Assembly (NCBI RefSeq): GCF_018603905.1
Contig: NZ_JAHFZZ010000048.1
Span: 1 to 35,578 of the forward strand
Direction of reading: 5' to 3'
Source: Nonomuraea sp. NEAU-A123
Lineage (GTDB): Bacteria > Actinomycetota > Actinomycetes > Streptosporangiales > Streptosporangiaceae
DNA: 35,578 nt
Position numbers and translations under genes: made by a program. Shown in pieces: positions 30,462-35,578 of this stretch; positions within the stretch are counted from its first letter, which is position 1; each line of letters starts with the position of its first letter. The notes under the pieces are model-generated. The model saw only the letters and a program-made list of their open reading frames with translations. It did no database searches and was not told where the DNA came from.

Positions 30462-30859
30462 CCGAGCCGGGTGGCGTGGTACGCCGGCCCACTTCTTCCC
30501 TGTCGTCCTCCGGCCACGAGCCGGCGAACCTCGGCGACATCCTGGAACGGGTGCTCGACCGGGGCATCATCATCGCGGGAGACATCCGCGTGAACCTCCT
30601 GGACATCGAGCTGCTGACCATCAAGCTCCGGTTGATCATCGCTTCGGTGGACACCGCCAGGGAGATGGGCATCGACTGGTGGGAGCACGATCCCTGGCTC
30701 TCAGGGAAGGATCGGGAGCTGGTCGAGGAGAACCGCAGGCTCCGCGACCGCCTCGCCGCGATGGAGGAGGGCACCGCCCTGCCCCGCGAGCGGACCGCGG
30801 AGGTCGAGCCCCCTCGCCGGCGAACCGTTAAAGCTGAAGTGGAAGAGCAAGATGAATAA
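30458..30859 (+). CDS. gvpJ: Gas vesicle protein GvpJ (GvpA family)
   Basis: 133 residues. The GvpA-fold core NLGDILERVLDRGIIIAGDI, then RVNLLDIELLTIKLRLIIAS, is followed by AREMGIDWWEHDPWL, the ending typical of GvpJ. A charged C-terminal tail follows. GvpJ is a minor wall or tip component needed for vesicle formation. It overlaps gvpO by 4 bp and gvpL by 8 bp, consistent with strong translational coupling. Confidence 0.92.
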   Translation: MTEPGGVVRRPTSSLSSSGHEPANLGDILERVLDRGIIIAGDIRVNLLDIELLTIKLRLIIASVDTAREMGIDWWEHDPWLSGKDRELVEENRRLRDRLAAMEEGTALPRERTAEVEPPRRRTVKAEVEEQDE

Positions 30860-31646
30860 CGCGGGCACCTATCTGTACGCCGTTACGCGCGCCGAGGCCT
30901 CCGCACCCGCTGAAGACCTGAAGGGTGTGGCCGGTGAGGCGGTCCGCGCGATCACGCATGCCGGTCTCGTCGCCTACGTGAGCACGGTTCCGCTGGACCG
31001 GTTCGGCGAAGAGCCGCTGCGGCGGTCCATGGAAGACCTGGACTGGCTGAGTGAGACCGCCCGCGCGCACCATCACGTGGTCGAGGAGGTCGCGCGGACG
31101 ACCCCGACGGCCCCGGTACGGCTGGTCACGGTCTACAGCGGCGAAGACCAGATCCGGGAGCTCCTGGACCGGCGCCATGACGATTTCACCGCGACACTCG
31201 CGCGGATCACCGACCGGCAGGAATGGGGCGTGAAAGCGTACGTCGATCCGACTGCGCCGCCTTCCGCCGAAGAAGGCGAGAAAGACGAGGCGGCGACCAG
31301 CCCGGGACTGGCCTACCTCAAGAAACGGCAAGCGAGTCTGCGTAGCCGCGAGGAGATCTGGCGCCAGGCCGCCGTCCGCGGCGAACAGATCCATGAGGTC
31401 CTGAAGTCCATGGCGGTCGCGAGCCAGCGCCATCGCCCCCAGGACCCCCAGCTTTCGGGTCGTGAGGAGTGGATGATCCTCAACGGCGCCTACCTTGTCG
31501 ATCTCGACCGCGGCGCGGAATTCGCCCGGCTCGTCGACGGGCTGCGCGGTGAGGGGATCGACGTGCAGCTCACCGGTCCATGGGCGCCGTACTCCTTCGC
31601 CGCCTTCGCCGAGCCGTCCAGAGGGGAGACAGGCGATGACGCTTGA
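30852..31646 (+). CDS. gvpL: Gas vesicle protein GvpL (GvpF/L family)
   Basis: 264 residues. GTYLYAVTRAE at the start, GLVAYVSTVPLDRFGEEPLR, APVRLVTVYSGEDQIRELL and the C-terminal DVQLTGPWAPYSFA place it in the GvpF/GvpL family. It is the second paralogue in the operon after gvpF. An insert near residues 130-160 (TAPPSAEEGEKDEAATSPGL) is charged and probably a loop. It acts in vesicle assembly. It overlaps gvpJ (8 bp) and gvpS (11 bp). Confidence 0.93.
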   Translation: MNNAGTYLYAVTRAEASAPAEDLKGVAGEAVRAITHAGLVAYVSTVPLDRFGEEPLRRSMEDLDWLSETARAHHHVVEEVARTTPTAPVRLVTVYSGEDQIRELLDRRHDDFTATLARITDRQEWGVKAYVDPTAPPSAEEGEKDEAATSPGLAYLKKRQASLRSREEIWRQAAVRGEQIHEVLKSMAVASQRHRPQDPQLSGREEWMILNGAYLVDLDRGAEFARLVDGLRGEGIDVQLTGPWAPYSFAAFAEPSRGETGDDA

Positions 31647-31845
31647 CCAGCCCCGCGGTGCCGTGCTCGCCCAGGAGGGCCGGCTGCCACCCGAGCGGGT
31701 GGCGCTGGTGGACCTCCTGGACCGGCTGCTGGCGGGCGGGGTCGTCGTGAGCGGCGACCTTGTCCTGTCCATCGCGGACATCGACCTGGTGCGCATCTCC
31801 GTACGCGCACTGATCATGTCGGTACGGGGGTCCGATGGAGAATAA
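31636..31845 (+). CDS. gvpS: Small GvpA-family protein GvpS
   Basis: 69 residues with only the GvpA-type core: VALVDLLDRLLAGGVVVSGD, then LVLSIADIDLVRISVRALIM. No C-terminal tail is present, as in the short GvpS/GvpM-type paralogues. Start ATG 31636 follows GGGGAGACAG and overlaps gvpL by 11 bp; the longer frame upstream is gvpL antiphase. It overlaps gvpK by 11 bp. It is probably a minor wall component. Confidence 0.88.
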   Translation: MTLDQPRGAVLAQEGRLPPERVALVDLLDRLLAGGVVVSGDLVLSIADIDLVRISVRALIMSVRGSDGE

Positions 31846-32152
31846 ACCCTCTTCATCAGCGCAAAAGGTGCCGTCGAGACGCCTACGCATCGAGACCGAT
31901 TCCGAGGCGATGGAGCGCGACCTGTCGCGCCTCGTGCTCACCCTGGTCGAGCTGGTACGCCAGCTCGTCGAGCGTCAATGTGTGCGACGGATGGAGCAAG
32001 GAGATCTGTCGGACGAACAGATCGAGACACTGGGCCTGACCTTGATGCGGCTGGAAGAAGCGATGACCGAATTGTGTGACCGGTTCGGCCTTTCTCCATC
32101 CGATCTCAATCTCGACCTCGGGCCGTTGGGGACGCTGCTTCCCCCAGATTGA
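31835..32152 (+). CDS. gvpK: Gas vesicle protein GvpK
   Basis: 105 residues. RDLSRLVLTLVELVRQLVER, then QCVRRMEQGDLSDEQIETLG and LTLMRLEEAMTELCDRFGL, is the GvpK signature. This is an essential gas-vesicle accessory protein. It is the last gene of the operon, as in Streptomyces clusters. A perfect hairpin follows 17 bp after its stop. Confidence 0.95.
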   Translation: MENKPSSSAQKVPSRRLRIETDSEAMERDLSRLVLTLVELVRQLVERQCVRRMEQGDLSDEQIETLGLTLMRLEEAMTELCDRFGLSPSDLNLDLGPLGTLLPPD

Positions 32153-32168
32153 CGCTCCCGCACACGAC

Positions 32169-32200
32169 AGCGGAAGCCGCGTTGTCGTGCGGCTTCCGCT
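32169..32200. terminator. Bidirectional hairpin terminator between gvpK and csbD
   Basis: AGCGGAAGCCGC (32169-32180), an 8-nt loop and GCGGCTTCCGCT (32189-32200) form a perfect 12-bp stem between convergent genes. No T-run follows, as is common in actinomycetes. The overlapping CACGACA/TGTCGTG pair (32164-32170 and 32184-32190) could form an alternative stem. Confidence 0.8.
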
Positions 32201-32207
32201 GCGCAGA

Positions 32208-32381
32208 TCACTTCTTGAAGGCGTCCTTCACCTTCTCGCCCGCTTGCTTGAGATTGCCCTTGACCTTCTCGGTCTTCCCCTCGGCCTGCAGCGATTCATC
32301 GTCGGTAGCGTCTCCGACACGCTCTTTGGCCGTGCCTGCTACTTCCTGCGCCTTGGCCTTGATCTTATCTGCGTTGCTCAT
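32208..32381 (-). CDS. CsbD-family stress protein
   Basis: 57 residues, read directly from the minus strand: MSNADKIKAKAQEVAGTAKE, then RVGDATDDESLQAEGKTEKV and KGNLKQAGEKVKDAFKK. The repeated K-G-x-x-x-x-x-G-K pattern and length are those of CsbD, a small hydrophilic helical protein induced by general stress (SigB-controlled in Bacillus). AAGGGGGC precedes the ATG. A SigB-like promoter lies 35 bp upstream. It is convergent with the gvp operon, sharing the hairpin. Confidence 0.92.
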   Translation of the reverse strand: MSNADKIKAKAQEVAGTAKERVGDATDDESLQAEGKTEKVKGNLKQAGEKVKDAFKK

Positions 32382-32415
32382 ATTCAGCCCCCTTGTGGGT
32401 GTTGCTTAGGAGTAG

Positions 32416-32439
32416 CTACCCACGTCGCAGAAAGCATTC
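32416..32439 (-). promoter_or_regulatory. SigB-like promoter of the csbD gene
   Basis: On the minus strand GAAT (32439-32436), a 14-bp spacer and GGGTAG (32421-32416) match GNNT-N14-16-GGGTAY except for the last base. This fits a general-stress promoter for a CsbD gene. Confidence 0.65.
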
Positions 32440-32453
32440 CTGATCCGGCGAAG

Positions 32454-33896
32454 TCAAGCCGGGCTGAGCAGAGCCTCGTCTTCCTTGGGGGTGGGGTCCG
32501 GCTTGGGCTGCCGCAGTACGGTGAGCGCGACGATGAAGGCGGCCACGAGCAGCGCGGCGGAGATGGTGAAGGCCACGGTGTAGCCGCCGGTCAGCGCGAC
32601 CGCCTGGCTCCGGCCGGCGGACAGCAGCTCCTCAGTACGCGAGGCGGCCAGCGTGGACAGCACCGCGACGCCGATGGCCATGCCGACCTGCTGGGTGGTG
32701 TTGAACAGCCCGGAGGCCAGGCCCGCGTCGTCGGCCTTGGCGCCGGACATGCCGAGCGTGGTCAGCGCCGGGAGCACCAGGCCGCCACCCGCGATGAGCA
32801 GCATGACCGGGAGCAGGTCGGTGACGTAGTCCGCGGTCACCGGTACGCGGGTGAGCCAGCCCATCGCGCCGAGCAGGAGCGCCAGGCCCACCAGCAGGAC
32901 GGGGCGTTCGCCGAAGCGGGTGTTGAGCCGAGCCGAGACGAACAGGGAGATGCCGCCGATGGCCACCGCCGCGGGAAGCATCGCCAGACCGGTTTCGAGC
33001 GCGGTGTAGCCGAGGACCTTCTGCATGTAGAGCGCGACGATGATCTGGAAGGAGAACATGGCCGACAGCGCCAGCATCTGGACCACGTTGGCACCGGAGA
33101 CATTGCGCGAGTGGAAGATCCGCAGCGGCATCAGCGGAGTCCTGGCGGTCGCCTGACGGACGACGAACGCGGCCAGCAGGGCGAGTGACACCGCGCCGAG
33201 GCCGAGCGTGTGGGCCGCGAGCCAGCCGTACTGCTCGATCTTGACCACCGTGTAGATGCCCAGCATCAGGCCGCTGGTGACCAGCGCGGCGCCGATGACG
33301 TCCGCCCCGGCGGCCAGTCCGGCCCCACGCTCGCCCGGCAGTGCCCAGATCGCCAGTCCGATCGTGGCCAGGCCGATCGGCAGGTTGATGAAGAAGATCC
33401 AGTGCCAGCTGAGCGCGTCGGTGATGACCCCGCCCAGGACCTGGCCGATCGCGGCTCCGGCGGCGCCGGTGAAGCTGAAGACGCCGATCGCCTTGGCCCG
33501 CTCCCTGGCCACGGTGAACAGCGTCACCAGGATGCCCAGCACGACCGCGGAGGCCATGGCGCTGCCGATGCCCTGCAGGAACCGGGCGCCGATCAGCATG
33601 CCGGGCCCGGTCGCCGCGCCGGCCAGCAGCGATGCGGCGGTGAAGACCGCGTTTCCGGCCAGGAACATGGTTTTCCGGCCGATGAGGTCGCCCAACCGGC
33701 CGGCCAGGAGGAGCAGCCCGCCGAAAGCGATCCCGTACGCGTTGACGATCCAGCTGAGCCCGGCGGGCGAGAAGCCCAGATCCCGCTGGATGGCCGGCAT
33801 CGCGACGGTCACGATGCTGCCGTCCAGGACCGTCATCAGCATCGCTGCGGACAGCACCATGAGCGCCAGCCAGCGGGAAGGTGCGGTATTTGACAT
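32454..33896 (-). CDS. MFS drug transporter, EmrB/QacA (DHA2) family
   Basis: 480 residues with 14 predicted membrane helices. The DHA2 marks are visible: MLMTVLDGSIVTVAMPAIQR (helix 1, motif D1), WIVNAYGIAFGGLLLLAGRL followed by GDLIGRKTMFL (motif A), and GAAIGQVLGGVITDALSWHW followed by IFFINLPIG (motif C region). It exports drugs or toxic compounds by proton antiport. Start 33896 is chosen because AGGAG lies 6 nt upstream; an ATG at 33902 touches that site. It is downstream of and codirectional with a MarR gene, and an inverted repeat sits between them. Confidence 0.93.
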   Translation of the reverse strand: MSNTAPSRWLALMVLSAAMLMTVLDGSIVTVAMPAIQRDLGFSPAGLSWIVNAYGIAFGGLLLLAGRLGDLIGRKTMFLAGNAVFTAASLLAGAATGPGMLIGARFLQGIGSAMASAVVLGILVTLFTVARERAKAIGVFSFTGAAGAAIGQVLGGVITDALSWHWIFFINLPIGLATIGLAIWALPGERGAGLAAGADVIGAALVTSGLMLGIYTVVKIEQYGWLAAHTLGLGAVSLALLAAFVVRQATARTPLMPLRIFHSRNVSGANVVQMLALSAMFSFQIIVALYMQKVLGYTALETGLAMLPAAVAIGGISLFVSARLNTRFGERPVLLVGLALLLGAMGWLTRVPVTADYVTDLLPVMLLIAGGGLVLPALTTLGMSGAKADDAGLASGLFNTTQQVGMAIGVAVLSTLAASRTEELLSAGRSQAVALTGGYTVAFTISAALLVAAFIVALTVLRQPKPDPTPKEDEALLSPA

Positions 33897-33937
33897 GACC
33901 ATCTCCTGCTCAAAGGGGCAACAGGAGAGACCATAGC

Positions 33938-33961
33938 AGATAGTTTTGTTGCAGACTATCT
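33938..33961. promoter_or_regulatory. Inverted repeat upstream of the MFS gene, candidate MarR operator
   Basis: AGATAGT-N10-ACTATCT, perfect 7-bp arms in AT-rich sequence, 42 bp before the transporter start and just after the marR stop. This suggests the transporter has its own repressible promoter. Confidence 0.6.
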
Positions 33962-33964
33962 ATT

Positions 33965-34450
33965 TCAGGACTTCTGCCGAGCCCGCCTGACCCCCTGCGG
34001 AACCTCGGCGGGGGCGGCCAGATGCTCCTTCACCAGGCGGTTCATGGCCCGCAGGAGCACTTCGGCCTCATCGTCGGGCAGCGCGTCCAGGGCCGCCTGG
34101 TGCACACCGTCGACGATCGCCTGGCTCTGCTCGGCGACCTCCGCGCCCTTCTCGGTGATCGCGATGATCCGGGCGCGGCGGTCCGTACTGGACGGGCGGC
34201 GCTCGGCGAGGCCCGCCTTCTCCAAGGCGTCGACGGTGACCACCATCGTGGTCTTGTCCATGTCGCCGAGCTCCGCGAGCTGGATCTGCGTGCGCTCCTC
34301 CTGCAGGGCGTGCACGAGCACGCAGTGCATCCGCGCCGTCAGCCCGATCTCGGCCAGCGCCGCCGCCATCCGGGTTCTCAGGACGTGGCTGGTGTGGTCC
34401 AGCAGGTACGACAGATCCGGCGCGGTGCGGGCAGGGGCCATGGCAGTCAT
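33965..34450 (-). CDS. MarR-family transcriptional regulator
   Basis: 161 residues. The winged helix reads IGLTARMHCVLVHALQEERT, then QIQLAELGDMDKTTMVVTVD and ALEKAGLAERRPSSTDRRAR with the D-R-R wing. Flanking dimerisation helices are present. It probably represses itself and the adjacent EmrB-type transporter. TAGACT ends 6 nt before the ATG at 34450 and no ribosome site is seen, so the transcript is probably leaderless. The palindrome ACCAATTGGT abuts that -10. An ATG at 34441 is an alternative start. Confidence 0.92.
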   Translation of the reverse strand: MTAMAPARTAPDLSYLLDHTSHVLRTRMAAALAEIGLTARMHCVLVHALQEERTQIQLAELGDMDKTTMVVTVDALEKAGLAERRPSSTDRRARIIAITEKGAEVAEQSQAIVDGVHQAALDALPDDEAEVLLRAMNRLVKEHLAAPAEVPQGVRRARQKS

Positions 34451-34461
34451 GGCCCTAGTCT

Positions 34462-34471
34462 ACCAATTGGT
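34462..34471. promoter_or_regulatory. Palindrome in the marR promoter
   Basis: ACCAATTGGT is a perfect 10-bp palindrome directly upstream of the TAGACT -10 of the marR gene at 33965-34450, between the expected -35 and -10. It is a likely autoregulatory site. Confidence 0.55.
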
Positions 34472-34503
34472 TCCGTTCCGGATTATCTGCCAGTGGATCG
34501 GGT

Positions 34504-35451
34504 TCAGGGCAGGCCGATGGCGCTCTCCCAGAACCAGTTCCAGCGGATCTCGTCCCGGAAGCGGGATGCGCCCGCCTCGTACAGCACGCCGATCGCACCG
34601 TTGCCGGCGAGCGTCATGTCGGAGTATCCGGCGTGGTCGCTGTCAATGCGGACACCGGCGTGGTTGGGGGTGCCGTCGTAGTTGTCCCAGGTCGCTGCTT
34701 CGTCGAAGGAGGAGCGGACGTTCATGCCCACAGGGTTGTTGTCGGTCTTCGCGGTAGCGGGCGCCGACAGCAGGATCCGGCTGTAGGAGCCGCCGTCCCA
34801 GCGCTGGCGGAGCAGGGCGGGGTGGGTGGGCGGGGCGGTGATGACGGTGTCGGCCTGGAATTCGCCGTCGAAGGACAGGCCCCCGTCCGTGCTCTTGCCT
34901 CGGGCGAGGCCGTGGACGGAGGTCTGGTCCGGGACCGCGCCGTTGCGGGCGATCACGTGGATGCTCCCGTCGGTCCGCTCGACCAGGGTCTGCTCGCTCA
35001 GCTTGAGGACCGACTTGTCGTAGGTCGCGGTCGCGCCGATCTTCCAGGTTCCGCCGTGGTCGTCGCTGTAGATCAGCCGTACGCTCTGCTGGTCGCCCAC
35101 GGCGAAGTAGACGGGCACCACCAGGCGTCCCGCGTACTGGCCGCGCGTCAACTGGATCCCATGCCCCGGCCCGGTGGCGAACCAGTCGCCGGTGCCCGCC
35201 GACGCCTTGATGGCGCTCGACAGGTCCTTCGGCGCCGACCAGGTCAGCCCGTCGTCATCGCTGACCTGGACGGCGGGCCTTCGGGGTGTGCTCTGGCCTG
35301 CCGTCGGCTCGGACGTGCTGAACAGGAACACCGGTCCGGTCGAGTCCGCCAGCAGCGTCGCGTCCCCTTGGAGGATCGCCCCCGTGGTACTGGCCAGGAC
35401 GGTCCTGCTGGCCGTCCACGTGACGCCGTTGTCGACGGAGCGCCGCATGAC
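34504..35451 (-). pseudogene. 5'-truncated sialidase (exo-alpha-sialidase / BNR-repeat protein)
   Basis: About 316 codons of a six-bladed sialidase. Four Asp boxes are visible (SVDNGVTW, SDDDGLTW, SDDHGGTW, STDGGLSF) together with the C-terminal GAIGVLYEAG and DEIRWNWFW segments. The N-terminus, including signal peptide, the (F/Y)RIP motif and the first catalytic Arg and Asp residues, is missing. Homology stops at about 35451, where IS-like DNA begins, and the open frame then continues only as antisense of that DNA. The remaining ATG at 35448 could not give an active enzyme. Confidence 0.8.
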
Positions 35452-35578
35452 GGCTCTTCGAACTTGAACGGGGTTTGAGGTTCCGCGGAGTGCAGGGGGC
35501 TTGAGAGAGCTCGTGGCTCTCGGTGATCCTTCTTGTTGTCGAAGCAAGAAGATCACAGCAGAGAAGCCACGAGCATGG
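35452..35578 (+). mobile_element. Left end and leader of an ISL3-like insertion sequence (partial)
   Basis: The break in the sialidase gene coincides with GGCTCTTCGAACTTG, which resembles the GG(C/G)TCTT termini of ISL3-family elements. A leader of about 120 bp with a strong hairpin follows. An ATG at 35575, at the very edge, could be the transposase start. The element would continue to the right. The family assignment is tentative; the boundary itself is better supported. Confidence 0.45.
35509..35574 (+). other. Long imperfect hairpin before the putative transposase start
   Basis: Outer arms GCTCGTGGCT (35509-35518) and AGCCACGAGC (35565-35574) are perfectly complementary. Inner arms GTGATCCTTCTTG (35523-35535) and CAAGAAGATCAC (35545-35556) pair with one bulged base around a 9-nt loop. 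The last base of the stem touches the ATG at 35575, so the structure could limit transposase translation. Confidence 0.7.

Noticed and set aside
32149..32409. 86-codon plus-strand frame with hydrophobic stretches after gvpK
   Set aside because: It is antisense to the clear csbD gene and includes the terminator hairpin.

Overview
The window reads as chromosomal DNA of a high-GC Gram-positive actinomycete, probably a filamentous genus of the Streptomyces/Streptosporangiales type. The signs are uniformly high third-position GC, frequent ATGA/GTGA gene overlaps, apparent leaderless starts, several F420-linked enzyme families, an ECF41 sigma factor, PadR, PucR and MmyB-type XRE regulators, and an actinobacterial gas-vesicle locus. 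No rRNA, tRNA or CRISPR array was seen. Both edges look like insertion-sequence ends: an IS21-like right end at 1-127, and an ISL3-like end that cuts a sialidase gene at about 35452.

Layout. 0.1-0.56 kb is debris. 0.56-2.07 kb is a MerR regulator facing a MerR-type promoter, a degenerate SDR and a small NTF2-fold protein. 2.27-3.37 kb holds a small membrane protein and a GrpB-family protein. 3.5-9.9 kb is a catabolic island: glutaryl-CoA-dehydrogenase-like acyl-CoA dehydrogenase, class III CoA transferase, enoyl-CoA hydratase and a benzoylformate-decarboxylase-like ThDP enzyme, followed by a convergent PucR-type regulator. 10.0-14.2 kb has a geranylgeranyl-reductase-like flavoprotein, a PadR/membrane-protein pair and a divergent F420-type reductase/XRE pair. 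14.2-14.85 kb is a MarR gene whose divergent MFS partner survives only as a 43-codon stub. 14.9-16.4 kb is a transmembrane Ser/Thr kinase. 16.6-19.4 kb has an epimerase-like protein and an SDR divergent from an ECF41 sigma factor, with an exact ECF41-type promoter in front of the SDR. 19.6-21.7 kb runs PadR, a 22-bp palindrome, a secreted alpha/beta hydrolase and a Ddn-type F420 enzyme. 22.3-25.3 kb has a haloalkane dehalogenase / PPOX-F420 / NmrA operon divergent from a second NmrA gene, around paired operators. 25.28-26.65 kb is an ABC ATPase with a permease broken at a rearrangement junction.

26.8-32.15 kb is a complete, tightly packed gas-vesicle operon (two accessory genes, then A-F-G-O-J-L-S-K). 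The SRPBCC-type accessory protein carries an extreme ~90-residue Glu tail encoded by a polypurine tract. A 12-bp hairpin ends the operon. It is followed on the other strand by a short csbD stress gene behind a SigB-like promoter. 32.45-34.45 kb is an intact MarR/MFS efflux pair with its own operators, and 34.5-35.45 kb is the truncated sialidase.

The strongest leads are the CoA-ester/ThDP catabolic island with non-canonical active-site residues, the ECF41 sigma factor and promoter pair, the gas-vesicle accessory proteins with a possible SigB link, and several clear scars of deletion and transposition. All functional calls come from reading sequence without database searches.
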